A DNA stretch of 64,000 nt, taken from Trissonchulus latispiculum. Taxonomy: Eukaryota > Nematoda > Enoplea > Enoplida > Ironidae. The notes beneath the pieces are model-generated. The model did not search any database, was not told the origin of the DNA, and was given only the letters and a program-made list of their open reading frames with translations. The stretch's first letter is position 1; every line of letters starts with the position of its first letter. Shown here piece by piece: positions 31,778 through 43,893 of this stretch. The stretch spans positions 62,001 through 126,000 of the forward strand of contig JASAND010024176.1 in assembly GCA_030248195.1 (NCBI GenBank). The letters are read 5' to 3'. A program made the position numbers and the translations under genes.

Positions 31778-33511
31778 CACTGTCCGGTTTGTCAAACTTC
31801 AAAAATTTGCTTATTTTGACAATTTTTACATATCAATAACTTTTTCATTTTTGCGAGTTGAACAAAAAGCTTTACATTTCTGCAAAGCTCGTGATCTGGA
31901 GATTCTTTTATGATACTTAGTTTTTCATAAAAACGACTTTTAATTTTTTCGATCTTTTGAGGGTGCAACTTTGAATTTTTGAAAAATGGAAAGTTTAGGA
32001 TTGGTAGCTAGGGGGTGTTGGACACCCTCCCCCCTCCCCCCCCAGGTAGTTTGAGGCGGGGAATTCAACTGGAAACTGCATAGGGTTATTGGGGCAGCCC
32101 AATAACCTATAATTACATAAAGTTTAGGTAGATTTGAGCGATCCCCCCCTCCCCCCCCAAACCCCCCCAAGACGGGTATAAAATTATCAAAATTCTTAGT
32201 TTAGGAAAATTTGTGGACGTTTTTTCCACCCCCTGGTGCTAAATATTCCTGTTTTCGGGAATATTTAACACTAGGAAAGCAACAGAAGTGCACTAGAGGC
32301 AAAATTTCGAATTTTTGGTCAAATTTTGAAAATTTTTTTCGACCCCCCCCGTCATTTTTGGGTCGATTTAGGCCAAAATCTTGCTCATTCGGCCTGAAAT
32401 AAATTTTTTGGGCGTTGTTTTCACGCTCAGGAATCCATTTTAGGCAATTTAAAGGCAAAATTTTGAAAATTTTTTCAAAACTTTGTGAAATTTTTTGACC
32501 CCCCCCAAGCATTTTCGAGGTCAAAATCGGGTAAATTCTCGTTGTTTAGGTCCTAATAAATTTTTGCAGCGTTATTTTTACGCTCAAAACGTGATTTCGG
32601 GTATTTTAAGGCCAGAATTTGAAGTTTTTAGGCCAAATTTTGACGATTTTTGACCCCCCCCCCCAATCGACCCCCAAAATCGAAAAATCGCTAATAAATC
32701 GCGATTTTAGCCTAAAATATCGGTGAGTCTAAACGCATATTGCGATTTTAGGCTAGATTCTGTCCGTTTTCCGTGTTTTTAGAGTATTTAGGTATTTTTG
32801 ACCCCCCCTAAAACCCCGATTTTCAATTTTTTTTTCGGGATCCTAGTGTCGTTTTCGGCATTTTCGAACTCTTTTTTCTGCATTTTTGAGTCGAAAACAA
32901 AAAATCCGTTTCGTCTCATTGGTTACACTAACCAGAAAATGCTAAAAATCGCGTCGCCCCCCTTATTCCCTCAATTTGACATATACGTATATACCTTTTT
33001 GGCCAATTTTGTTGTTTTCCGTGCTTTTTTGGGTCGATTGGAGGCGAACTGTTTTGTGTGCGCGTACGCATTAATTTCCGAGCAGACGCACGCGTTTTGG
33101 TCTTGTTTTCGTGAAAAAAATGCATTTTTAAACGGCTTTTTGACGAAATTTTGTCCCTTTGCAACATACGTACTTCAGAAAACTGCTAATTTTTGATCAA
33201 TTTTCAGCAAACAGACGGTCGCACATCCGCTAAATATGCTGCTTTAGTGTAATTATGCCCGTTTTGCGAAAGAAACGTGCCCCCTCCCCAATTGTTTCGT
33301 CGAGAATTTTCGTTTTTTTTCCGTGTTTGAGCAAATTTAACTATTTTTGGGGCGCAACTGTGGTTTTTTCTGAAAAACAGTATTTTTGTCAGTTTTTGCT
33401 TTCGTGTACGTACAATTTGATGTTTTGAATCCGTAGCGCACCGCGTACCAAACGTACGTCCATAACGGAGCAGTTTCGGAGTTTTTTTTCGGCGCGCCCC
33501 CCTTACCAAAG

Positions 33512-34201
33512 TTGTTACTTTCGAACTGTTTTTTTTACATAATATGCCAATGCAATCTTAGAATGCGTAGATCTAGTCATTTTTGGGAAAGAAAGTTTCG
33601 TCGGTGTTTTTTCTGCCACAAAGTTGGACATTTAGTGGCTACATGCCCTTTACGTATGAATAATTTTCGATGCCAACTTCCTTTTAGTGGCCAGTTTAGT
33701 AATATTTTCAGAGGCACACAGCCAAGCCATTCCGCGCTTTTGCCGAGAGCAACCAATTTTTCCTGGAATTTTTCGTTATTTCCCCCATACGTGCGTAGCT
33801 TAAGACGTGATTTTTCTCCCCCAAGTCTTCTTAGCCTATATGTGCCCCCACCTGTCAAATGTTTTTCTTGTGGTTTTGTCGGCTTTCCTAGCGCGAATTC
33901 AAATTTTTTGAGACGTTCAATTCATGGAATTCACCATAATCACAATTTGATCTCGCCGGCATTCCCCAAGTTTCCAACTTTTTCTGGTCGAATTCCAAGT
34001 TCTACGTACCGGAGCAAATTCAACGCTATGCCTAGTTGCCCCATGGGAAACTACACCAGAAACACTATTCGTTTTGCCCTATCCCTCAAACTTCTGTTTC
34101 TAGGCAGAAAAATCCACCCAAAAATGCTCATTTTCGCACGTCTGCGGTATGTCCGGATTTTTCAGGCGAAAAATGTTTTGCGAACCCCCCGAGCCAAATG
34201 A
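33512..34201 (+). CDS. Gag nucleocapsid-like protein with zinc knuckle
   Basis: Basic frame of 229 residues with one retroviral-type zinc knuckle, C32-x2-C35-x4-H40-x4-C45 (CFFCHKVGHLVATC), in a setting rich in Arg, Phe, Ser and Pro. A second Cys pair (KCFSCGFVGF, near 110) lacks the His/Cys half. From about 34030 the same composition continues in another frame (34036-34692), which suggests a frameshift. The true start may lie upstream, because sequence before 33512 has been altered. The knuckle packages element RNA. No protease motif was seen downstream. Confidence 0.6.
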   Translation: MLLSNCFFYIICQCNLRMRRSSHFWERKFRRCFFCHKVGHLVATCPLRMNNFRCQLPFSGQFSNIFRGTQPSHSALLPRATNFSWNFSLFPPYVRSLRRDFSPPSLLSLYVPPPVKCFSCGFVGFPSANSNFLRRSIHGIHHNHNLISPAFPKFPTFSGRIPSSTYRSKFNAMPSCPMGNYTRNTIRFALSLKLLFLGRKIHPKMLIFARLRYVRIFQAKNVLRTPRAK

Positions 34202-37200
34202 CTACAGCAGTGAGGAGTAGCCCTATGAACTGTTCGTATAACAGGTATCCGTTCCCTCTGTTCGTTTCTCCAGAATTTTCTACAGGCCAAAACCTTTTTC
34301 GATATGGCAATAGTACCAGATGGCCGAAATTAAAATTGCCGGGTCGATTTCCGAATTTTTGCTCTCAGAGTCCAATGAACGGTAGTTTCATGTCAAGCGC
34401 GTTGTTCTCAAACAGAGTTTCACATTTTTATCCCTCGAATTTTGGTTTCTTCGAGCGAAATTTTAGAAAATCTGCGTTTTTGACCCCCCAAAACAGGTCA
34501 TATCATTCCAAAAAAAAAGCTACTTGTTGCAACGGAATTTTTTCCAGTAATTTGGATCAACGTGACTATTCTTCTAAGCAAGAAAAACCAAGTAGAAAAT
34601 ACCAGGACCAAATTTTCCTGGCTAAGGTTCATGTTACGGCTTCTTCAAATTCGACTCAGTGGTGCAGTCTGGTCAGTTGGACAAGGATATGAAGCTACTT
34701 TTCAGGACATACTGATTATTGATAATTTGCCTACTACAGTGAAAAATGGAACACAACGACCCAGCCGAAGATTTATAGATAGTACTGGATAATAGTTGGC
34801 GATAAGCCCTGGATTGTCTACACAAGAAGTGATAGTTAAATGTGAACGTCCTAGAAGTTCGAATGATTTGGAAGTGGACTTTATACGTATCCCAGATACT
34901 CGTTTGTGGCAATTTAACAGCAGAGGTTAAGTGGAAGGTCAAGTATGGATTTGGTAGATCGAATGGCTTGAATACAATGGAATTAAACAAAGCTCTCACG
35001 GAAAGTGGCTCTGTAAATAGTACTCAGCTATCATGGGAACTGTAGTAAACTTGCCCAAAGTGATGGTTATGGTTTGGATTTGTTATTTAATGAAGATAAG
35101 GGCAAGGATAGTGTGAAAGTTTGGAAAAAAGCACGATGAACAGCTGAAGAATAACGTTATGAAGATGGATTTGGTTTGGAAAAGAATGATTTGGTTATAG
35201 TATCGCAGCCACGAGCTTTGTCATCGCCATTCTCAGTAATTGGATTTAATACTGGATGTACGTATGGATACGTACAAAAGCCATGGAGGGCTTTGATTAG
35301 GATTCGGTCATGGGTATATTACCTTACGCGAACTTGTTGGCCATCTTGAGTTAGTGGTAGCTGCCACACAAAACTTCGTGGTTCTACGTCGTGTTTTTGT
35401 CGTGATGGTAGCATGGTTTCATTTATTTTTTTTCTTTTTCATTTTTTACTTTCTTTTTACTTTCCGCAGTAATTTTTTTGTTTGTCTTTTTGCCAGTCGT
35501 TTAACCGGAATTTATTAAAAGCTAACGTTTGATACTTTTTCCTTATCTTTATTTTGTTGTTTCTCTTATCGGAATTTTGGAATTTTGGAATTATTAGTTA
35601 TTTGAAAAGCAAGCAAAGTTTGTTAGTTAACCAGTACACACCGTAATATATGATGGTTAACCAGAAAGAAAGAAGGAATTAATAGAGGCTTATTATAGTT
35701 ATACTTAAACCTAGATACGTTTAAATCAGAATTTATCTTTACTGAAGTTTGGCTTGCTATATATATATCCTTTTTTGTCGTATTTAATGTAGTTATTCAG
35801 TATTATTTTTGAAGTTAGTGGTTTTTTGTTCGTGTACAGGTATACTTTTGAATTCTAACTTTGATATTTCCATTTTGGATTTTGTTTTGTATTTTTCGCT
35901 TAATCTTTGCCGTATATTAATCTAAAACTTAAAAATCCAAAAATATAGTTAGTTCTTATGTAGTTTATTGTGTACAGTTGTTTTTGTATTCCTTTGTAAT
36001 TATCTTCGGAAGCCACACTTCATAGCGACATAGGTTTATATTTGTAATTGATCAGTGAATTAGAGTTAGTTTTATTTTTACTTAAATAACCTATAAATGT
36101 CAAGTGATGACGGTGTAACATAACTTTCTCTTTTGGAATAAATTTCTAGTTTCTTGTTAAAAATAATCTACAAACGCGAATTTCTTTCTCTAGCTTATCC
36201 TAACTATAAATTCTTGAGCAAATATTATCTAGTTTAGAGTACGGGTTTCTTATAACTGTTTGTTAACCCCCTTTGTGTTTCAGCTTTACGGCTCCTTCAA
36301 TGGTGTTTTTCGACGGTGCTACAAACGGTGGACGTTGTCGGTGCTACCAGTCTTCCGACCAGGCTCGAGGGCCGGTGCCCCGTAGTAGCCTTCCGACCAG
36401 GCTCGAGGGCCGGTGCCCCAGAGTAGCCATACCACTGCCTTGTATTCGAACTTTTTTGTAGTCATTTTTGTTTGTCATACATTGTTATAGTTATGTTATA
36501 GCCTTATTATCTTTGAAAATTTGTTCTATTCACTTTAAAACTTAGCCTTAAATGCTTGCCTTAATTTTTGTCTTGTTATTCTGTTTATATTTGTTTGACT
36601 ACTTTGATTCTATTGTTTGTTTTTGTTTAGCACGGTTTTGCATTTGTTTTGTGAAATTCGTAGGAACTCATTTCTTTCGCACGGGGTGAAACGATAACAA
36701 AAATATTGAAAATCTGAGAAGTTGATTCGTTTATTAGAGGAAGTGTTGTTAGCTTATATTTGTTCGGACTTATTAGGATATATATGTATTATCGCCGTTT
36801 GTTAAATTCTACTTGAAATTCTCTTTGAAATTTATTGGGATTTATTGTATTTTCTTTAAACTGCTATTTGCTATTGCACAATTCCGAGAGATAAGGGCTT
36901 TAAGCCAAGGGCCAAGAGTTGAGCTAAGACGGGTTGTGCTGTAAACGGCAGTTTCTGTCTGGGCTTTCAATACGTGAACCTGTAATCCTGTTGTTTTTGT
37001 TTGAAGTTTAATATTATTAGAATATGTATAGTGTGTATGCTTTGTCATTATATTTTGTTGTTAGTTATTTCATAGTTAGTTAATTTCGCTGTATAGAATT
37101 ACTGTATTACTTCATTATTAGAATCACTTGTATTATTCATGTTTTCTGTCATACTTGTTTAGTTAGGATTTGAAATTTTGTTGTCTATATATGTCATATT

Positions 37201-37811
37201 TATCTTTTGAATTTGTGTACAGTATTATGCTTATATTATCCTTTGAAATTGTTGCACAGTATAAACTGTTATTTACTCCATGTATAGAAAGTTATTGACT
37301 GTACTGTTTATTCCGGAATTTATAATTGTTGGAGTGATAGTGTTGTGTGTTGGGTTGAGTTGCGTGAATGGGGTCTTCTAACCATAGAGGCATTTGGGTA
37401 CTACTTTTTCATATGGGGTTTCGATCCTTTATTTTTGATTTCTACTTATTCTTTTTTCCTTATCTAAATTTGAATCGCAGTATCGTTTAAAATGTTATCA
37501 AGTTATGTGCAAGCAAGAAGTTAATCCCCAGTTTCGATTAGCCTGCATTTGACTACCAACTCGCTACCAAACTTTTCTATTTTCTTTAAACTTTGTACTT
37601 TCTTTTGTAAGTCGCTTGGCTTACTTCTGAAGTTACTTTCTTTCATGGGCAGTAAAAGCGCCAGGACTTCTTAACGGTTGCTTACTGGTCGCCCATGTAG
37701 TTTTCTTTTTTCTTGAAATTATCCATCTATTTTTAATTCTCGAATTATGGTAGCAACTCTCGTTATCTCTGAATTTTTAGCAGGCGCTAAAACACTTTCG
37801 CAGGGGGATGA
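34202..37811 (+). other. Non-coding or decayed interior of the LTR element
   Basis: 34036-34692 and 34562-34792 are overlapping short frames with Gag-like composition. Beyond 35400 the sequence is AT-rich with no frame above about 70 residues. Two copies of CTTCCGACCAGGCTCGAGGG lie at 36352 and 36390. The 3' end is the purine tract before the LTR. Confidence 0.5.
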
Positions 37812-38191
37812 TGTGAAAAACTAGCGATTACGGTCTGCGATTCTACAAACTTTGTAACAACCGATCAAACTAATCATATCAAACAGCAACCATTCAGCTT
37901 ATATAAAAGGTAGCTTGATAGCTTGTCTAGTCAGTGTGTGATTATCTTTTGTACCGAACGGTCGGCCATTAGCGCCATTTGTATTAGCTGTGCTTGCCCT
38001 TGCCGTTTATGATTATAAATTGTAAGTTGATTTATTAAATACATTTGTCCGCCACAACTGTCTAATGTTTGAATAGGATAGGATTTAGATTAGGGGTCTA
38101 ATTTCTGGAAGTTGCACCCTTTAGGAGAACCTGCTTTGATTCGCCATTCAATTCCCGGTTTAGTTCCGGGCAGTAAACACGGGGATTGATA
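37812..38191 (+). repeat. 3' LTR
   Basis: Same length and boundaries as the 5' LTR, followed by the AGGG target duplication and the resumed retroposon frame. Confidence 0.9.
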
Positions 38192-38580
38192 AGGGTATAC
38201 GTCATCTAAATTATAAAGAAAGATTAGACAGACTTAGCTTACAACCTTTAGAATCACGCCGACTAATAGCTGATCTAAAATTAACTTATCAAATAGTTCA
38301 TAACAAAATCGATCTAAATTTTACCTGATTTCTTTGAATATGCTCCTAAAATGTAGATCTAAGAAATAACAGACAACTAAGACTACGTCAACCGATTGTA
38401 AGATCGAACTATAGATTCACCCTTTTTGCTTCTCGAGTTGTCCGTTTGTGGAACTCATTACCCTTAGATACTGTAAATTCTGCAAATTTACAAACGTTTG
38501 AGAAACGACTTAACTATGTAAATTTACTACCCTTCTGCCCTTCTGTAAATGCAATTATTTATGACCCAATACAGCTCTGA

Positions 38581-38900
<320 letters not shown>

Positions 38901-40639
38901 ACGTAATGTTTGAGCACACTGAACAAAATCGTCAAAATTAAAGTTGTTTGAAACAGTACAAATTTTAGCTCATTCGAAAGCTTTTGACAAGCTGAACAAC
39001 TTTTCTTCTTGACACAAGTCCCAAAAATGCATGCATTTCTCGCTAGCGCTCGTTAAATGCTAAGCCATGCCAAGCTATGCCAAGCCTGGTTTGGACGTGG
39101 ACTTCAAAATTCAAAGCGTTGCCAACTACTAGTACCTTAAACCGAATAAAACAATTTTTGGCACACCTCGTTCTACTGCTTAGAGTGATTAAACTGATGA
39201 AAGGGTATACGGTTATTCTGTTCCTATCAAGCTGTGGACGTAAAATAATGAGAAATTTGGCGATTCCCGAAAAGTGGCCGACGCCTCTTCTGGTGCCAAT
39301 TTGACTTCAAAAGCCCAAACCGATTTGGCTGAAATTTACAGAGCGAGTGGCCCCAATATGAGCCTACAACTACCATAAATAATCAGCCGTTTCCCTAATC
39401 TAGGTTTTTGGCTACAGCCGAAAACCCGTGAAAATGATGGTTGTGACGACCCCGTTCTGAAACCCGTTTTTGATCAAAACACGAGCTGTAGTTAACCGTT
39501 TTGGTTCAAATTCGCCATACTATTAGTACTTATATTAACTAATGTGCATGGAAAGTTTCAGCCCAAGCGAGCAATCCAAGCGTCAGTTTAGGATGCTTCA
39601 AAGTTGATCGCTCCAGATTGCTTCAAAATGAGCTGAAATTGAAACTGTGAAGGCCATTTTCTCACGCATACGAGGGAATTTGGAGAAACGGATTGCGCAG
39701 TGATACTTTGACCAATAATGGATACAACATATGTGAAAATGAAGGAAATCGGAGAGGGTCGATTTTAAAACCAATCGCGACATCTGCGTGTTTTACAAAA
39801 AGCCTGTCATATATATTACGTATATAATGATTTATTTTTGTCTAACTGTCGCTTATGCTAATAAATCTTATCTTATCTTATCTTATCTTATCGTATCAGT
39901 AAATCTTGGTATTATTTTATGTAAAGGATGCAGTTTTATGCACAACCTAGAAAAGCTTTCAAAAGCTTGAAAACTTAATTTTATTAGTCAATTTGTATCA
40001 GTTCCAGCCCCAGATCCAACTCCCAGTACACTACAGTGCAGTACAGTATGGCCAACCTACTTTTCAGTTTCCCATCCCCTTTCCGGATCTCCTCCCCAAT
40101 TTTTGGCTTGCCATCATCCACTTTTTTGCGGTCACCCTAGCGTGACAGAAAATTAGTTGTCGAGTAACACCGCCAATATTTCTAATTAATTGATGGATGC
40201 ATATGCTCTTTGTAAGCTTAAAACGGCGATGTTTTGCTTGTTTCTTTAAAAATGATCATTAAGATCTCGGTTTCTCAAGAACCAAGCGTTATTAAACGGC
40301 ATCTGTGTCTGCTAATAATCGTATAAAATTTCGGATAAATAATGATTAGCCGCTTATAGCATGAACTTAACTCCAGGGTACAGCGTTTTGGAAATAATTC
40401 AGTATTCGAATTACTTAAAGTTGTATGCAACTAACCTGATCAAAGCGACCAAACGTTTGATGACAATTTAGTCGTTTGTGCTCGAGTAACGTGGTTCCTC
40501 AATTTAGTACGTGTCCTTGTCTGGCTTTGCATTCATTGCGCAATATGGAAAATGTCGATGTCAGCCTCTGCGAGCGAACGACAATAATGAATAATCTTAT
40601 TATGAGCCAGGTGCATTGCTAATTGCAATTGCATTGGAA
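38901..40639. other. Intergenic spacer with one isolated retroposon tail
   Basis: 39810-39897 repeats TATATTACGTATATAATGAT...CTAATAAA(TCTTA)n of the preceding element. Otherwise nothing was recognised. Short frames at 39077-39304 and 39598-39783 lack motifs. Confidence 0.5.
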
Positions 40640-42280
40640 CTTAAGGTTTACGAAGATTGGTCTTCGGGGGGGATTTTGGAAATTTGGTAGTCGACCATAC
40701 GTGTGTTTGGGAAGGGGTGGGCACAGGTGGACAAGGGGGGGGGGAAATTCCCCCCCCCCCTCGGCGAAGTCGTCCACAAGGGGTCGCGAAATAATTGCTC
40801 CCACAAGGGGTAAGAAAATTGCCCAAAAATTAGGATTAACGACTAAAATTTCCATAAATTTTCCGGCTTCGCCGGAATTTTTCACTTAAAATCACTATTG
40901 TTTGCGAAGAAACGTCCGAAAAACGTGTTTTGGCTAAAAAATTGCTGTTTCTTTGTTAAAAAATGGCAAAAATCGCTTAAAAATCGCTTTCAAAAGTGCT
41001 CCTAAGAAAACTTGCTCTCACAAGGGGTACCCAAATTGGCTTCCACAAGGGTCAGTGAAATTGGACCTCCCGTTCAGGTATGGGGGTGGGTGGGGTTGGG
41101 TTGCCCAAGCCCAGCCCAGCCCAGTCCAGACCTGGAAAAAAACCTGAACAATACAATACGGTCTACTCCTTCCCATATGTAGGTGTAATTGGGGGGGATG
41201 TAACCCCCCAGCCATTTTTCAAAAAAACCCAGAAATTTTTGATGGCCCCCGGCCGGCCCCCGCCCCCCCCCCCCCCCCACCCCCAACTGGGGGGGGGGGG
41301 TGGTGGGGTAGTTGCGCCGAAGGCGCGAAAATTGGGCCAAAAATGGGTCATGTTTAGGGTAAATTTGGCAAAATTTTTTTAAAAAGTCCAAATTTTTGGC
41401 TTAACGTGTTTATTATCGCGAGAAATTTTTATAACGGTTTTATCACGTTTATAACGGTTTTATGGACTTCTATGGACTCAATATTGACCTTATTCTGGAC
41501 TCAGAAAAATGTTGGCAATCAAGTTTTCGAGTTTAAAAACACTGCCTATGTTAAAATTATGTTTTTCGGCATTAGCAATGGCTGAAAATGCGATTTTTGG
41601 CATAAATAGTAAAAAATTTTTGGGGTAGGTTTGGGGGTTGGGAGGTCTAAAAAGGCCCCCCCCAAAGTTCCGGGGGGAGGGGGCCCCCAACCAAATCCCC
41701 GTTACACCTATGGTGGTGGGGAGGTTAGCCGAAGGTGGGGGAGGGTAAGTCAAAAAATCTCTGGGGGGTTGCAAATTGGCTCAAACTTTTTGGTGGCATG
41801 GGTATATACCCCAAAGAAAGCTACTAATTCCTCTGCCCCCAACCGCAGTTTCCATACCTGAACCAAAAAACCTGAAAAATACGGTCCACCCCTCCCCCAA
41901 AACTTCCCCTCCGGCGCATGTCTGTAGTCGACCCTTAAAGTTAGAGGGGGTTTACCCCCCAACCATAGTTTCCCTGGACTGAACTTTGGGTCTCGGGGGG
42001 GGGAGGTAAGTCTTGGAAATTTGAATTTGGTGGTCGACGGACCCCGAAATATGATGCGGTCCCCCCGCCCATAGCTGTAACAGTATTTGGGGTGGGGGGC
42101 TCCCCCCAACTTTTTTGGGGGGGCTCCGTCGGGAGACCCCTCCCAGGACCCCCAACCCAACCCCCCCCCCCCCCAATTTTCCTATTTTTATGCCAAAAAT
42201 CGCATTTTCAGCCGTTTCTAATCCCAATGAACATTCAACTATGAAGTAATTTTGACATTAAATATACATTATTTTTAAAC
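40640..42280. mobile_element. G-tract repeat-family copies
   Basis: Several related blocks: CCACAAGGGGT repeats and the hairpin CCGGCTTCGCCGG at 40863; a C-run/G-run palindrome at 41240-41310; GCGCCGAAGGCGCG at 41315; AAATGTTGGCAATCAAGTTT at 41507; GTTACACCTATGG at 41700. No coding capacity. The family's right part continues at 43490 after an inserted retroposon. Confidence 0.65.
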
Positions 42281-42281
42281 T

Positions 42282-43370
42282 TTCGACAGTGTACCACACT
42301 CTAAATTAACTGAAAAGGTAAAATCGTTAGGTGTTTCTCAACGTTTCTATTTATGGCTATGTGATTATTTAACCGATCGTAAGCAGTATGTCGAAATTGG
42401 ATCAGCTTTATCCTCCTACAGGAATGTTCTATCGGGAGTCCCTCAGGGGAGCATTCTAGGCCCTGTTCTTTTTCTTATATACATTAATGATCTTGCATCA
42501 GAAATAGATCACTCATCCTTAAAATTGTTTGCAGATGACTCCAAACTGTATTTTGCCTTCTCTAAACACTTTGGCACGCAGCAACTGCAGTTAGATCTGC
42601 TGCGACTTGAACGCTGGTTCAAGAATATGCAGCTTAAAATAGCCGCACAAAAATGTGTAGTCCTGCATTTGGGTAGAAATAACCCGTGCCACCGGTATTA
42701 TATCAATAACACTGAGATAACTATAGGTGATAATGTTCGAGATCTTGGCATCATTGTAACTAACGATCTAAAAAGCCACCGTCACTGCTCTAAGCTTGCC
42801 ACTGATGGTATGCGCTTGGTACATTTTATATTTCGAAGCTTTGTCTCCAGGAAAACTGAGTTTTTGATAAAACTTTATAATGTCTATATTCGCCCCAAAT
42901 TGGAATATGCTTCTGAAATATGGAACCCCCACTATTTAGATGATATCGACTTAATTGAAAGGGTTCAAAAGCTTTTTACAAGAAAATTACCTGGTATGTC
43001 TGCAATTCCGTACCCTGAACGGTTGGTGAAATTGGGTATAAAAAGCCTCGAAGAACGAAGGCTTTTTAAGGATTTAGTTCTAACATATAGAATTTTGAAT
43101 AATGAACTCGATATTTCTGCAGACAATTTTTTCGCACGGTCAGATGTAACTAACACTAGGGGCCATAATTTAAAATTATATCACAAAAGATCGCGCTTGG
43201 ACGTAAGAAAGTATTTTCTGTCTAATAGAATTGTACCTATATGGAATTCATTACCGAACTCCGTAATCAACAGTGAAAATTCAGCTATTTTTAAACGTAG
43301 TTTGCAAACAGTTTCTTTAACCAAATATTTGAGAGGACGCACATTAGTAGCCAACTCTGGCTCTGTGTGA
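42282..43370 (+). pseudogene. CR1/L2-like reverse transcriptase, 5'-truncated
   Basis: An open frame of 362 residues enters just after RT motif A (FDSVPHSKLTEKV) and runs to the natural stop: SGVPQGSILGPVLFLIYIND, the catalytic FADD (SLKLFADDSKLYFAF), VRDLGIIVTNDLK, YIRPKLEYASEIWNPHYLDD, and the C-terminal WNSLPNSV. It is followed by a 3' UTR and an (AAT)n tail to 43489. AAACT (42278-42282) and AACT (43488-43491) flank it, so this is an ordinary 5'-truncated insertion into a G-tract repeat. The uninterrupted frame suggests recent arrival. It cannot be active because the N-terminal half is missing. Confidence 0.88.
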
Positions 43371-43489
43371 TCCCTTGCTTTGCAATATGTATGTCAATTG
43401 TTAATTTTATAACGGTCTGCTGCTGTTCAGTGATATTAACTCTTCTATATCTATGTGTATTGCACTGGCATAATAATAATAATAATAAA

Positions 43490-43800
43490 CTCGGAAACTT
43501 GATTGCCAACATATTTCCAAGTCCAAAATAAAGTCAATTGAGCCAGAAAGCCCATAATACAGTTAAAAACATGTATATATTTCTCGCTATGATAAATACT
43601 GTAAGCCAAAAATTAAGACATTTTTGTAAAATTTTGCAAAATTTCCCCTAAAAATACCCAATTTTTGGCCGTTTCGAAGGCGCAACTACCCCCCCCCCCC
43701 CTCCCCAGTGAGGGGAGACGTATCTCCCCCCCTTGAGTAAATGGCTGGGGTGGGGGCTGTCTCGAGGGGCAACATCGATCAACAATTGCTGGATGGGCGC
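43490..43800. mobile_element. Right remainder of the split G-tract repeat
   Basis: CTCGGAAACTTGATTGCCAA continues the sequence interrupted at 42280. It passes GTTTCGAAGGCGCAAC and C-tracts and ends just before the SARAF first exon. Confidence 0.6.
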
Positions 43801-43829
43801 GGATACTTTTCAATTTTTGTTTTTTTAGA

Positions 43830-43893
43830 ATGATTACGCTGCAACAAGTATTTATTTATTTACTGGCTGTTGGGATTCCCTTGCTGTTACCTT
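43830..43893 (+). CDS. SARAF: SARAF exon 1 (signal peptide)
   Basis: ATG then ITLQQVFIYLLAVGIPLLLP, a typical signal peptide, ending in phase 1 at donor GTGAGT (43894). A T-rich tract and AG stand directly before the A of the AATG (43827-43828), so an upstream untranslated exon or a trans-spliced leader could join here. Assignment to SARAF rests on position, phase and signal-peptide character. Confidence 0.75.

Larger units (their letters stand above)
31378..38191 (+). mobile_element. Ty3-type LTR retrotransposon without recognisable pol
   Basis: Two 380-bp LTRs that differ at one position that I noticed (GCCTTTTATG versus GCCGTTTATG), a tRNA-Arg-type primer site, a purine-rich tract GCAGGGGGATGA before the 3' LTR, and a 4-bp target duplication AGGG (31374-31377 and 38192-38195). 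The insertion splits the codons of the older retroposon (KIQG / IRHL) precisely. The 6-kb interior contains only Gag-like sequence plus C-tract-rich DNA at 31940-32820. No protease, RT, RNase H or integrase block was found, so the element must be mobilised by others or is internally replaced. Confidence 0.88.
27007..38580 (+). pseudogene. CR1/L2-like non-LTR retrotransposon split into five collinear pieces
   Basis: Pieces in order: 27007-27785 (end of the APE endonuclease, GDFNLPNIDWN and SNSDHQTVIFE, with internal stops, then linker up to NNKFAAVFTVDDN); 28675-29012 (VEKAINSFDNKSSAGPDLIA to NITPIFKKGTKS); 29428-29608 (HCGLSKRSAVTQLLECLNDW, VIDLDITKAFDTIPHNKL, i.e. RT motif A); 31026-31377 (VKDLGVWITDDLKF, YVSFVPPHLEYASPVWNPHQ, ITRKIQG); 38196-38578 (IRHLNYKERLDRLSLQPLES, then RVVRLWNSLPLDTVNSANLQ). 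The insertions between them are listed separately. The RT segment holding motif B and the catalytic FADD is absent from the gap 29609-31025. Stops and frameshifts show the copy is dead. Confidence 0.85.

Noticed and set aside
33204..33509. Minus-strand frame rich in Arg and Lys in the LTR element
   Set aside because: Opposite to the element's transcription and shadowed by the plus-strand Gag region; no motif.
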